A DNA stretch of 64,000 bases from an uncultured Tateyamaria sp. (lineage in GTDB: Bacteria > Pseudomonadota > Alphaproteobacteria > Rhodobacterales > Rhodobacteraceae), in NCBI RefSeq assembly GCF_947503045.1, contig NZ_CANNCF010000002.1, positions 589,501-653,500 of the forward strand, in the 5' to 3' direction. How positions within the stretch are numbered: position 1 is the stretch's first letter; each line of letters starts with the position of its first letter. Under the pieces are notes generated by a model. The model did no database searches. It was not told the origin of the DNA and saw nothing but the letters and a program-made list of their open reading frames with translations. Shown here in pieces: positions 1 to 11,287 of this stretch. A program made the position numbers and the translations under genes.

Positions 1-209
1 CGGCCGGAATTACCATGCTAGGGGATGCCGATGCGTCCTTTACCAAGGCGATGGGGCGCGATTTTACTGCCCCGCCCGCCGGTCTGATCAACCGCTCCCA
101 ACGCTATGCGATGGTGGTTGAGGACGGCACGGTGACGCTGATCCAGGAAGAGGAAAATCCCGGCGTCTGCGATGTCTCGGGCGGTGAAGGATTGCTTGCT
201 TCCATGTAA
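1..209 (+). CDS. Peroxiredoxin, 3' end only (partial)
   Basis: The reading frame is already open at base 3 and ends with TAA at 207-209, so only about 68 C-terminal residues are present. The segment MLGDADASFTKAMGRDF followed by PAGLINRSQRYAMVV and a GVCDVSGGE stretch is what I recognise from the C-terminus of peroxiredoxin-5-type (redoxin domain) proteins, thiol peroxidases that reduce H2O2 and organic peroxides. The catalytic cysteine would lie upstream of the window. The family assignment rests on this tail alone. A strong terminator follows directly. Confidence 0.8.
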   Translation, partial: AGITMLGDADASFTKAMGRDFTAPPAGLINRSQRYAMVVEDGTVTLIQEEENPGVCDVSGGEGLLASM

Positions 210-234
210 GCCCGAGCCAAATCAAACATGATGC

Positions 235-263
235 AAAAGGCCCCCGGTTTCGGGGGCCTTTTT
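235..263. terminator. Bidirectional rho-independent terminator
   Basis: AAAAGGCCCCCG - GTTT - CGGGGGCCTTTTT forms a perfect GC-rich stem with a four-base loop, flanked by A and T runs on both sides. It sits between the convergent peroxiredoxin and mscS genes and can stop transcription from either strand. Confidence 0.9.
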
Positions 264-271
264 CCTTTGGG

Positions 272-1126
272 TCACTCCGCGGCTTGAATGATGGTGCGCG
301 TCGGGAACGGGATAGGGACCGAGGCCTCATCCAACGCCTCTTTCACCCGACGCTTCATATCCGCCTGATACTGGAAATAGTCGCCACTCTTGCACCAGAC
401 CCGGACCAGAAAATCGACCGAACTGTCATTGAGGTTGTTGACCTGAATGAAGGGCTCAGGCGAGCTGTGCGATCGTTCATCCGCCATGATCGTGTCCAGA
501 ATAACCGCCTCGGCCTGTTTCAGATTGGCCCCGTACCCAACGCCAAAGGTCCATTCGACCCGCCGGGTTGGATAGGCCGAATAGTTGTCGATCACATTGC
601 CCCAAACCTCGGCGTTCGGGATGATCACCTGCACATTGCTGACATTGGCCAGTTCCGTGAAATTGAGGGTCACGTCCTTGACCGTGCCCATCTTGCCTGC
701 CACTTCGACGAAATCGCCGATCTTGAGGGGCCGAAACAGGATCAGCATCACGCCCGCAGCCACATTGGACAAGGTGCCTTGCAAGGCCAGACCGATGGCC
801 AGACCAGCAGCACCGACAGCGGCAACAACGGATGTGGTGCGCACGCCAAAGGTGTTGAGGACAATCAGGATCGTGAAGGCAAGGATCGTGTAGCGCACGA
901 TCGATCCCAGAAAGTTGAACAGCGTGTCGTCCAGATGCTTGTGCGCCAGACCCAGCTTGCGGACGCGACGGCCCAGCCACGCCGCAATGATCCAGCCGAT
1001 GACGAGGATCGTGATGGCCGCCAGAACGGAACCGAAAAAGGACGCCAGAAACTCCACCGACAGAAAATCGCCGACAGTTTTCCCGTTCCACACTTCGGTG
1101 GACATGATGTTTTGAATGTACTCCAT
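272..1126 (-). CDS. Small-conductance mechanosensitive channel (MscS family)
   Basis: This 284-residue inner-membrane channel would open under membrane tension to release osmolytes on hypo-osmotic shock. Hydrophobic helices lie at about residues 29-51, 73-93 and 100-130. The third is the Gly/Ala-rich pore helix (VGAAGLAIGLALQGTLSN), followed by the family motif PLKIGDFVEV at about 133-142 and then the soluble beta and alpha/beta vestibule domain. Length is typical for E. coli MscS-size members. It is the last gene of the leftward series that includes phhB, which lies 3 bases upstream. Confidence 0.93.
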   Translation of the reverse strand: MEYIQNIMSTEVWNGKTVGDFLSVEFLASFFGSVLAAITILVIGWIIAAWLGRRVRKLGLAHKHLDDTLFNFLGSIVRYTILAFTILIVLNTFGVRTTSVVAAVGAAGLAIGLALQGTLSNVAAGVMLILFRPLKIGDFVEVAGKMGTVKDVTLNFTELANVSNVQVIIPNAEVWGNVIDNYSAYPTRRVEWTFGVGYGANLKQAEAVILDTIMADERSHSSPEPFIQVNNLNDSSVDFLVRVWCKSGDYFQYQADMKRRVKEALDEASVPIPFPTRTIIQAAE

Positions 1127-1129
1127 GGC

Positions 1130-1426
1130 CTAGCCCGCCAGCCCGTCCATTTTACGCGCCAGCTTGATGTCCAGCGGACTGACGCCGCCCACATCATGCG
1201 TGGTCAGCGTCACCTCCACCGTCTTGTAGACATTGGACCATTCGGGATGGTGATCCCACTTTTCGGCCCAGATGGCGACACGGGTCATCCAGCCAAAAGC
1301 ATCGACAAAGTTGTCGAAGCGAAAGGTCTTGTGGATGGCGTCGCGCCCCTGCACGACCTCCCACCCGGTTTTCAGCAGCGGATCCAGCAGGGTGTCCCGC
1401 GTCTCTTCGCTTAGGCGTTCTGTCAT
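1130..1426 (-). CDS. phhB: 4a-hydroxytetrahydrobiopterin dehydratase (pterin-4a-carbinolamine dehydratase)
   Basis: At 98 residues it has the full length of the PCD/DCoH family. It dehydrates 4a-carbinolamine to regenerate the pterin cofactor used by aromatic amino acid hydroxylases. The active-site signature is visible as EKWDHHPEW (His59, His60, Pro61, Trp63), with a further His77. Its start overlaps the stop of the upstream acyltransferase gene by four bases (ATGA), which suggests translational coupling. No phenylalanine hydroxylase gene is present in the window, so its partner pathway cannot be read from context. Confidence 0.93.
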   Translation of the reverse strand: MTERLSEETRDTLLDPLLKTGWEVVQGRDAIHKTFRFDNFVDAFGWMTRVAIWAEKWDHHPEWSNVYKTVEVTLTTHDVGGVSPLDIKLARKMDGLAG

Positions 1427-2616
1427 TCCTGTTCCTCAATCTTGACCCGTTTGAAGGGCCCGTACTCCGTGAGAATTTCGATCTCTTCCTCGACCGCCTC
1501 ACGTTCGGCCTGAAGGTAGTTGGCAATGGCATCCGCAAAACCTGCGTCATTCACCCAGTGCAGGGAGTGGGTCTGTGTCGGTAGATACCCCCGCGCCAGC
1601 TTGTGTTCGCCCTGTGCCCCGGCCTCGACCCGCGCCAGCCCTCGGGCGATGGCGATATCGATGGCCTGATAATAGCACAACTCGAAATGCAGGAACGGGT
1701 GATGCTCCACACAACCCCAATATCGACCGTATAACGTCTGTGCCCCGATAAAGTTCAACGCGCCCGCCACATAACGTCCATCCCGCTCAGCCAGAACCAG
1801 CGCCATGTCATTGCGCAATGTCTCTTGGGCGATGTCAAAGAACCGGCGGGTGAGGTAGGGCGTGCCCCATTTGCGCGCGCCGGTGTCCTGATAGAATTCC
1901 CAGAACGCATCCCAATGCTCGGGTTTCAGATCATCGCCAGAAAAAGTCTGGATCGTGCCGCCAAACTCTTGCGCCTGCCTGCGTTCCTTGCGGATGTTCT
2001 TGCGCTTGCGGCTGCTGAGGCTGGCGAGGAAAGCGTCGAAATCTGCGTAGCTGTCATTGAGCCAGTGAAACTGCTGCGTGGTGCGCGCCATCAGGCCCAG
2101 CGCGGCCCCGGTTTCCCGCTCGTCCTCGGTGCAGAATGTCACGTGCAGTGAGCTGAGGTTATTGGTGTCTGCCAGTTGCACCGCGCCCTGCACCAACGCC
2201 GAAAACCCGGTCTCGGCGAAATCCGGATGGGTCAGAAACCGCCGCCCCGTGGCGGGGGTGTGCGGCACCGCGATCTGGAGTTTCGGATAGTAGCGCCCGC
2301 CCGAGCGTTCATAGGCATGGGCCCAGTTGTGATCAAAGATATATTCGCCCTGGCTATGGCCCTTGGCATACATCGGCGCGACCCCGATGGTCTGCCCCTG
2401 CATCACCGCTTGCAGATATTGCGGCTGCCAACCCGTGCCCGGCCCAACTGAATTGCTGTCCTGCAGCGCCTTCAGGAACCGGTGCGTTGTGAACGGATCG
2501 TTCGGTCGCGCGCCATTCGCCGCCTCCGGACAGGCGCAGGCATCCCATGTTACGGCATCAATCGCATCGAGGCTCGGCAGTACACGGATTTCGATCTCTT
2601 GCTCGGACACGCGCAT
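1423..2616 (-). CDS. FemAB-like GNAT-fold acyltransferase (COG3146 / DUF482 type)
   Basis: The 397-residue protein resembles the family annotated as 'peptidogalycan biosynthesis' or DUF482, with a double-GNAT FemAB-like fold. Recognisable stretches are [31 protein letters not shown] in the N-half (given here only as landmarks, residues about 93-123), a basic [13 protein letters not shown] stretch, and GRYWGC followed by [14 protein letters not shown] in the C-half. Substrate is unknown; aminoacyl or acyl transfer is inferred from the fold. ATG at 2616 touches a GGA Shine-Dalgarno element, while the GTG two codons later (2610) has better spacing, so the true start may be 2610. Confidence 0.8.
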   Translation of the reverse strand: MRVSEQEIEIRVLPSLDAIDAVTWDACACPEAANGARPNDPFTTHRFLKALQDSNSVGPGTGWQPQYLQAVMQGQTIGVAPMYAKGHSQGEYIFDHNWAHAYERSGGRYYPKLQIAVPHTPATGRRFLTHPDFAETGFSALVQGAVQLADTNNLSSLHVTFCTEDERETGAALGLMARTTQQFHWLNDSYADFDAFLASLSSRKRKNIRKERRQAQEFGGTIQTFSGDDLKPEHWDAFWEFYQDTGARKWGTPYLTRRFFDIAQETLRNDMALVLAERDGRYVAGALNFIGAQTLYGRYWGCVEHHPFLHFELCYYQAIDIAIARGLARVEAGAQGEHKLARGYLPTQTHSLHWVNDAGFADAIANYLQAEREAVEEEIEILTEYGPFKRVKIEEQE

Positions 2617-2661
2617 TCCTTTTGGGCTTTGGCCGTCAATGTGTGGTGGTCGGGCGCGGGT

Positions 2662-3429
2662 TCAACCAGGATGGGCGGCGAGATACCCTTCAAAGGTCAC
2701 ATTCTGAGCGATCTTGCGCGCCTCTGCCTCGGCCTCGGGCGAGCGGATTGTCCAACACAGGATGTTTGCGCCCTGCGCCTTGAGGTCCGACACCCGCCGG
2801 CGCGGCAAGTCTGCGGCCTCGTGGCTGATAAAACTGGCACCGACCCGGTCAAAATCGGGAATCTCGCGCAGCCTGTCGCAGGTCGCCTTGGACAAGGGCC
2901 AACTGGTTGGATCATAGGCGCTGGTCACCAACCCGCGCGGGATATCGGGGCACAGTTCCGCCATGCGCGCGACCGCATGCGGGTTGAACGACATGATCGC
3001 GACCGGGCCGGTATAGCCATCAAGTGCCGCAGCGGTCGCCGCCTCAAGCGGGCCGATCTGATCCCCCATGGCTCCGTCCTGATCCTTGATCTCGATCAGC
3101 AGGGGCACGCGCCCTGCCACCAGCGCCAGCACTTCGGGCAAATCAGGTATCCCCTCTGATCCACCGCGCAACGGAATCGCGCCAAGCTCGGATGCGGCAC
3201 GCGCCCGCACCGGCCCGGACCCTTCGGCCAACCGCTCAAGCGCGTAGTCGTGAAAGACCACGGCCACGTTGTCCGCCGTCAACTGCACGTCGATCTCGAT
3301 GCCATAGCCGTGGGATATGGCGGCCGTGATGGCGGCCCGGCTGTTTTCCGGGCGACCGTCGGCGACGTCATGCAGCGCGCGATGCGCTAAAGGTGCTGCA
3401 AGAAAGGCGGGATCAAGCCGGGGTGTCAT
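2662..3429 (-). CDS. Glycerophosphodiester phosphodiesterase
   Basis: This 255-residue TIM-barrel enzyme of the GDPD family hydrolyses glycerophosphodiesters to glycerol-3-phosphate and an alcohol. Catalytic and metal-binding signatures are in their usual order: HRALH at about residues 16-20, PENS at 28-31, EIDVQLT at about 45-51 (Glu45, Asp47), HD at 60-61, and a later EIKDQDG. There is no signal peptide, so it is probably cytoplasmic. Its start overlaps the ridA stop by four bases (ATGA). Confidence 0.92.
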   Translation of the reverse strand: MTPRLDPAFLAAPLAHRALHDVADGRPENSRAAITAAISHGYGIEIDVQLTADNVAVVFHDYALERLAEGSGPVRARAASELGAIPLRGGSEGIPDLPEVLALVAGRVPLLIEIKDQDGAMGDQIGPLEAATAAALDGYTGPVAIMSFNPHAVARMAELCPDIPRGLVTSAYDPTSWPLSKATCDRLREIPDFDRVGASFISHEAADLPRRRVSDLKAQGANILCWTIRSPEAEAEARKIAQNVTFEGYLAAHPG

Positions 3430-3884
3430 TTGACCTGAAAGATGCCTTCGATTTCGACGGCGACACCCAGCGGCAGTGACGCGGCTGACACGGCTGACCG
3501 GCTGTGCCGCCCGGCGTCACCGAGGGCCTCGACCAGAAAATCGGACGCGCCGTTGATGACCTTGGGCTGTTCGGTGAAATCAGCCGTCGAATTGACGAAC
3601 CCGGTCAGTTTGACCACCCGCACCAGCCGGTCGATGTCGCCGCCGCAGGCCGCCTTGACCTGTGCCAGCAGGCTGATGGCGCAGGACTTGGCCGCTGCCG
3701 CGCCTGCAGGGACATCCATGTCCGCGCCCAATTTGCCGGTGATCAGGCCATCAGGGCCATTCGATATCTGGCCGGAGACGTAGACGATGTCGCCGATCTG
3801 GACGAAGGGCACGTAATTGGCGGCGGGGGCCGGAGCGTCGGGCAGGTCGACACCAAGCTCGGCAAGACGGGAGGCGATGGACAT
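3426..3884 (-). CDS. RidA/YjgF family enamine/imine deaminase
   Basis: The 152-residue protein matches the slightly longer RidA subfamily (YjgF/UK114). RidA members hydrolyse reactive enamine/imine intermediates of amino acid metabolism; members of this subgroup may have other deaminase roles. Visible signatures are VYVSGQISNGPDG near the N-terminus and a C-terminal GRHSRSAVSAASLPLGVAVEIEG, in which the Arg and Glu are the expected active-site residues. An AAAGGA ribosome site precedes the ATG. Confidence 0.88.
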   Translation of the reverse strand: MSIASRLAELGVDLPDAPAPAANYVPFVQIGDIVYVSGQISNGPDGLITGKLGADMDVPAGAAAAKSCAISLLAQVKAACGGDIDRLVRVVKLTGFVNSTADFTEQPKVINGASDFLVEALGDAGRHSRSAVSAASLPLGVAVEIEGIFQVK

Positions 3885-3956
3885 CGTGTGATCCTTTCAG
3901 GGTCTGGTTCTGATGCGGACGCTAGACCCTAGCTCCGCAACGTAAAAGACCCAAGA

Positions 3957-5258
3957 TCAGGATTCGCGAAACGCCCGGTTGAAATAATCCGCCATGGGCC
4001 GGATCAGGTAGGCCAGCGGCGAGCGATCCGCGGTGCGAATAAACGCCTCGACCGGCATGCCGGGGATCAGTACCTGCCCCTCGGCCAGCTTGGCCAATTC
4101 GCCGGGGTTCAACACGATTTCCGCCCGGTAATAATTGGCGCCAAGCGCCTCATCCTCGAACGCATCGGCAGACACCAGCGCCACCTGCCCGACCAATTCC
4201 GGAGTCGTGCGCTGATCCAGCGCGGAAAAGCGCAGGTTGACCATCTGACCTGCCACGATCTGATCGATATGGAGCGGATCGACCCGTGCCGCGATCACCA
4301 GTGGACGGTCCTGCGGAATCAGAAACAGCACTGGATCCGCACCGCGCACAACCGAACGCATGGATTGGACGCGCATATTGTAGACGATGCCGGACACGGG
4401 TGCGCGAATCTCCATCAGGTCGATCTGCGCAGACAGGGCCATGCGTTCCTGGATCAGCTCCAGCTCGCGGGCTCGCAGGTCGCGCAGTTGGGTGATCGCC
4501 TCTTCGCGCCGGGTCGAGGTCAGACGCAGCACCTCGATCTCGATTTCGGTGATGCGTTGTTCGGCCTGCGCGCGCGATGCGGATAGCTCACCCAATTGCC
4601 CGTCCAGCGCCGCCGCCTGCCGTTGCAGCGCCAGCACGCCCGAGGCCTGAGTCAGCCCACGCTCCAGCAGGCTTTGCTGGGCAACCAGTTCCTGTTCGAT
4701 CAGGCTGCGCTGACGCATCAGCGACGCCTCTTGCGCATTGATCCCGACGATCTGGTTGCGGGTCTGATCTGCACGCTTGGCCAGCTGCTGGCTTTGACGC
4801 GCCACGGAATCGCGCCGCGCGCCAAACAGCGCACGCTGCCCGTCCATCAATTCGCGCACCTCGGCGCGGGCCTGGGCCTCTTGGGTCAGTTCCGCATCGA
4901 AACGCACCGTATCAAGGCCATCCCGCTCGGCCGCCAGTCGGCCCCGGCGGGCCATGAATTCGAACAACTGCCCTTCGACAATGGCGAGGGTGGATTGCAT
5001 CTGCGCCACATCCAGGCGGATCAGCAGGTCCCCCGCCTGTACCGCGTCGCCTTCCTTGACGGCGATTTCGGCGACAACTCCGCCTTGCGGGTGCTGCACG
5101 ATCTGGCGGTTCTGATCCACTTCAATCCGGCCCGGCGCGATGATGGCTCCGGCGATCTGGGTCAGCGTGGCCCAGGCCACAAACCCGCCCAACAGGACCA
5201 GCAAGGCCAGCAGGCCCACACCAACGGGCAGTGTGGCGGACCATCTGTTTTGGGTCAT
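3957..5258 (-). CDS. Type I secretion periplasmic adaptor (HlyD/PrtE family)
   Basis: This 433-residue membrane-fusion protein links an inner-membrane ABC exporter to an outer-membrane TolC-like channel. There is one N-terminal membrane helix (about residues 10-32), a lipoyl/barrel half (APGRIEVDQNRQIVQHPQGGVVAEIAVKEGD, residues about 41-71), a long Gln/Arg/Glu-rich coiled coil in the middle, and the second barrel half beginning EIRAPVSGIVYNM. The start overlaps the stop of the ABC exporter gene by four bases, so the two subunits are probably made together. No secreted substrate gene and no TolC gene is adjacent. Confidence 0.92.
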   Translation of the reverse strand: MTQNRWSATLPVGVGLLALLVLLGGFVAWATLTQIAGAIIAPGRIEVDQNRQIVQHPQGGVVAEIAVKEGDAVQAGDLLIRLDVAQMQSTLAIVEGQLFEFMARRGRLAAERDGLDTVRFDAELTQEAQARAEVRELMDGQRALFGARRDSVARQSQQLAKRADQTRNQIVGINAQEASLMRQRSLIEQELVAQQSLLERGLTQASGVLALQRQAAALDGQLGELSASRAQAEQRITEIEIEVLRLTSTRREEAITQLRDLRARELELIQERMALSAQIDLMEIRAPVSGIVYNMRVQSMRSVVRGADPVLFLIPQDRPLVIAARVDPLHIDQIVAGQMVNLRFSALDQRTTPELVGQVALVSADAFEDEALGANYYRAEIVLNPGELAKLAEGQVLIPGMPVEAFIRTADRSPLAYLIRPMADYFNRAFRES

Positions 5259-6991
5259 GCCACCCCCCCGGCGCGGATCGGCGCACGCTGGATATCATGG
5301 TGGTTCTTGATCATGGATTTGAGGATGTCATCCTTGGGCCCAAAGGCCGTGCAGGCCCCGCCCTCCAGCACCAGCAACAGGTCGCATTCCTGTATAGCAG
5401 CCGGGCGATGCGCCATGATCATGACAGAGCGCCCATCGCCCTTGGCCGCACGAATGGCAGTGTTGAGCGCTTGCGTGCCCTCATTGTCGAGGTTCGAATT
5501 CGGCTCATCCAACACCAGCAGAACCGGATCGCCATAAAGCGCGCGTGCCAGACCTATGCGTTGAATTTGCCCACCCGACAGACGCTGTTGAGCGGCATCA
5601 ATGCGGGTGTCATAGCCCTCGGGCAGTTCAAGGATCATGGTATGCGCATCCGCCTTTTGCGCTGCAGCCACCACTTTGGCCGCGTCGGGTTGCAAGGACA
5701 GCCGGGCGATATTTTCGGCAATCGTTCCGTCAAACAACTGCACCCGTTGGGGGAGGTATCCGATGTGACGGCCCAGCACGCCCGGCGCAAACTGATCCAG
5801 TGCGGCGCCATCCAGACGGATCGATCCGGCAGCCGGAGGCCAGACCCCCGTCAGACATCGGGCCAGCGTTGATTTCCCCGCGCCTGACGGGCCGATCACA
5901 CCCAGCGCCTGCCCGGGCGGCAAGGCGAAAGACAGGTTGCGCAGCGCTGGCGTCCGATCGCCCGGCGGCACAACGCTCAGCCCCCGGGCCACAAGATGCG
6001 CAGCAGGTACGGGCAAGGCGGTGCGCGGCGGCTCAGGCAACACTTCGCCCAGCAAGGTGGATAGCGCGTCCCACCCTTTCAGGCCGCGCTGCACCACGGG
6101 CCATTGGCCCAACATCACTTCAATCGGGGCCAAGGCGCGGCCCAGTAAAATCGAGCCCGCAATCATCGCGCCGGGTGTCATTTCCCCGCGCAGCACCAGA
6201 AAGGCACCCAGACCCAGCATCGCACTTTGCAAGAACAGCCGCAGCGTCTTGGTCAGTGACGTAAACCCACCGCCGATATCCGCCGCCCGTATCTGTTCCT
6301 CAAGCGCCTGTCCCCGCGCCTGCTGCCAGCGGTCAAAACCAGCGTCGCGCATGCCCATCGCCTGCACCATCTCGGCCTCAATGCGCAGCTGGTCCGACAT
6401 CTGACCCGCGGTTTGGCCTGCCTGCCCGGCGCGCAGTTGCGGCAAGCGCGACAGGAACTGGTTGAGACCTGCAATCAGGATCAGAACGGCACCGCCGCCG
6501 ACCGCCAACCAACCCAGCATGGGGTGAAAAATGAAGATCGCGGCGAGAAAAATCGGTGTCCAAGGCAGATCGAACATCGCCATCAGCACAGGCGAGGTCA
6601 TCAGCCGCTGGATCGCCTCTAGATCGGCCAGTCCGGATTGTGCGCGCGCGTCCGGCGCGACGGCGGACTTGCGCACTACCGCATCAAACACACGGCGATC
6701 AAGGGCGATCTGAAACCGGGCCCCGACCCGCGCCATGATGCGCCCGCGCACGAAATCGAGCAGCCCCATCACGCCGTAGAGAAACACAGCCAGCAGCGAC
6801 AGGGCGATCAGCGTTTCCTCGCTTTTGCTGCCCAACACGCGGTCATAGACCTGCAACATGTACATCGGCCCGGTCAGCATCAGCAGATTCGCAAACAGGC
6901 TGAACAGGCCGACAACCCAATACAGCGCACGGCTTTTGCGACGGGTGGCGCGCAGTTCTGCCCGCCCGCGCTGTGTCAGATCATGTCGCAT
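5255..6991 (-). CDS. Type I secretion ABC exporter, permease/ATPase (PrtD-like)
   Basis: A fused membrane and ATPase subunit of 578 residues. The transmembrane region covers about residues 22-290; the nucleotide-binding domain shows Walker A GPSGAGKST (367-375), ABC signature LSGGQ (471-475) and Walker B LLVLDEP (491-497). It lacks the N-terminal peptidase-like domain of HlyB, which fits the PrtD subclass that exports RTX-type or protease substrates. The frame is open up to 7120, but the ATG at 6991 is preceded by AAAAGGTGCTG and begins the normal family N-terminus (MRHDLTQ), so I chose it. Confidence 0.9.
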   Translation of the reverse strand: MRHDLTQRGRAELRATRRKSRALYWVVGLFSLFANLLMLTGPMYMLQVYDRVLGSKSEETLIALSLLAVFLYGVMGLLDFVRGRIMARVGARFQIALDRRVFDAVVRKSAVAPDARAQSGLADLEAIQRLMTSPVLMAMFDLPWTPIFLAAIFIFHPMLGWLAVGGGAVLILIAGLNQFLSRLPQLRAGQAGQTAGQMSDQLRIEAEMVQAMGMRDAGFDRWQQARGQALEEQIRAADIGGGFTSLTKTLRLFLQSAMLGLGAFLVLRGEMTPGAMIAGSILLGRALAPIEVMLGQWPVVQRGLKGWDALSTLLGEVLPEPPRTALPVPAAHLVARGLSVVPPGDRTPALRNLSFALPPGQALGVIGPSGAGKSTLARCLTGVWPPAAGSIRLDGAALDQFAPGVLGRHIGYLPQRVQLFDGTIAENIARLSLQPDAAKVVAAAQKADAHTMILELPEGYDTRIDAAQQRLSGGQIQRIGLARALYGDPVLLVLDEPNSNLDNEGTQALNTAIRAAKGDGRSVMIMAHRPAAIQECDLLLVLEGGACTAFGPKDDILKSMIKNHHDIQRAPIRAGGVA

Positions 6992-7097
6992 CAGCACCTT
7001 TTCGCTCGCCCTTGGAACAACTCTGGGCGAACCCCGGCTGTTGACCCTACCTTGTGTCACGCAACAGCCACATCCGGATAAATCGACATTGCGTGCC

Positions 7098-7114
7098 CTG
7101 TGCATTTTGCACAG
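7098..7114. promoter_or_regulatory. 17-bp perfect palindrome between the type I exporter and mlaA
   Basis: CTGTGCATTTTGCACAG has 7-base arms around TTT. It lies in the 163-base divergent region, 41 bases upstream of the mlaA start, and overlaps a TTGCAC element that could be a -35 box for mlaA. The regulator is unknown. Confidence 0.5.
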
Positions 7115-7154
7115 AAACACTAGGTAATCGTTACGAACACGCCGGAGATTTTAA

Positions 7155-7916
7155 TTGTCTTTATTTACCCGCCTGCACCGTGCTGCCGCACTTGTGCTTG
7201 TTATTTGTTTTGTGGGGGCCTGCGCGGGAACCAACCAGACGGCCGTGACGCCTGCAGGGATCAACGACCCTTACGAGACGCAGAACCGCAAGGTGCATGC
7301 CTTTAACCGTGGTCTGGACCGCGCCATCGTGCGCCCGGCGGCTGTCGGCTATTCATCGGTCCTGCCGGACGAGATCGAAGACACGATCGGCAACTTTGCC
7401 ACCAATCTGGGCAAGCCTTCGGTCATGGTGAACAGCCTGCTGCAGGGTGATTTGCGCGGATTTGGCAATGCCACCTTGCGCTTTACCATCAATTCGACCT
7501 TTGGATTGCTCGGCTTTTTCGATCCGGCCACCGAATTCAAGATGGCCGATCACGACACGGATTTCGGTGAAACGCTTTATGTCTGGGGCGCGGGCGAGGG
7601 GGTCTATCTTGAGCTGCCAGTGCTTGGCCCGTCGACCACGCGCAGCGCTACTGGGCGGTTTGTCGATTTGTTTACCAACCCGCTCAGCTATATTCTCGAA
7701 AGCCCCGAGGAGTATTATGGCACCGCCGCCTCTGCCGCATCCGGGCTGGGTTATCGGGGGCGTTTTGCCGACACAGTGGATTCGATCCTCTATGAGAGTG
7801 CGGACAGCTATGCGCAGGCCCGGTTGATCTATCTGCAAAACCGCCGGTTCAAGCTGGGCGATACGGAATCAACCACCACCATTGACCCGTTTGAATTGGA
7901 TACCGAGGGATTTTGA
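7155..7916 (+). CDS. mlaA: MlaA/VacJ family outer-membrane lipoprotein
   Basis: The 253-residue lipoprotein belongs to the Mla pathway that removes misplaced phospholipids from the outer leaflet of the outer membrane. A signal peptide ends in the lipobox VGAC (Cys23). The mature part begins INDPYETQNRKVHAFNRGLD, the family hallmark, followed by NSLLQGDLRGFGNATLRF and later GRFVDLFTNPLSY. The start codon is TTG, with GGAG at 7143-7146. A MlaC-type gene follows one base after the stop, consistent with joint function; the MlaFED transporter is not in the window. Confidence 0.9.
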   Translation: MSLFTRLHRAAALVLVICFVGACAGTNQTAVTPAGINDPYETQNRKVHAFNRGLDRAIVRPAAVGYSSVLPDEIEDTIGNFATNLGKPSVMVNSLLQGDLRGFGNATLRFTINSTFGLLGFFDPATEFKMADHDTDFGETLYVWGAGEGVYLELPVLGPSTTRSATGRFVDLFTNPLSYILESPEEYYGTAASAASGLGYRGRFADTVDSILYESADSYAQARLIYLQNRRFKLGDTESTTTIDPFELDTEGF

Positions 7917-7917
7917 T

Positions 7918-8505
7918 ATGCAACGACGTGATTTTCTGGCGCTGACAGGTGTAGCAGTAGTGGCCCCGGCCCTGCCCGCATGGGCATTGAACAAAGCAAG
8001 TGCCGAGCGTTTGATCGACACCGTCGTCGGCGACATCAACGCGGTCATTGCCTCGGGCAAGAACGAAAACGCGATGATTTCCGAATTCGAGCGTATCTTT
8101 CAGCGCTACAGCGACACGTCTTACATCGCCGCCTACGCGATGGGTGCGGATGGGCGCAGCGCCTCGAACGCGCAGAAACGTGCCTTTTCCAATGCGTTCC
8201 AGGGCTATGTGGCGCGCAAATACGGCAAGCGGTTCCGCGAATTCATTGGTGGACGGCTTGAGGTCAAGGCGGTGCGCCAGGTCAAGAACTGGTACGAGGT
8301 CGACACCACCGCCTTCCTGCAGGGCGAGTCCCCGTTTACCGTCACCTTCCATGTGTCAGACCGGTCCGGGCGGGATCTGTTCTTCAACATGTTCATCGAA
8401 GGTATCAACCTGCTTTTGACCGAACGGGCCGAGGTGGGCGCACTGATCGACCGCAATGGCGGAAACATCGACGCGATGATCCGCGATCTGGGCTCCGCCG
8501 GGTAG
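7918..8505 (+). CDS. MlaC/Ttg2-like phospholipid-binding periplasmic protein with Tat-type signal
   Basis: The 195-residue protein resembles the MlaC (toluene tolerance auxiliary) family, periplasmic shuttles that carry phospholipid between MlaA and the inner-membrane MlaFED complex. The N-terminus MQRRDFLALTGVAVVAPALPAWA has a twin-arginine-like RRDFLAL motif followed by a hydrophobic stretch and an AWA cleavage site. The core shows FERIFQRYSDTSYIAAYAMG and YVARKYGKRFREFIGGRLEV. An upstream in-frame ATG at 7882 overlaps mlaA and would bury the signal, so I chose 7918. Confidence 0.87.
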   Translation: MQRRDFLALTGVAVVAPALPAWALNKASAERLIDTVVGDINAVIASGKNENAMISEFERIFQRYSDTSYIAAYAMGADGRSASNAQKRAFSNAFQGYVARKYGKRFREFIGGRLEVKAVRQVKNWYEVDTTAFLQGESPFTVTFHVSDRSGRDLFFNMFIEGINLLLTERAEVGALIDRNGGNIDAMIRDLGSAG

Positions 8506-8515
8506 GCGCGGTGGC

Positions 8516-11260
<2,745 letters not shown>

Positions 11261-11287
11261 GCGCACCAACATAGGGAAAAACGGACA

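Noticed and set aside
284-1414. Long plus-strand open frame (376 codons) opposite mscS and phhB
   Set aside because: Antisense to two well-supported genes; its product is rich in Arg, His and Gln with no fold-like pattern, as expected of a shadow frame in GC-rich DNA.
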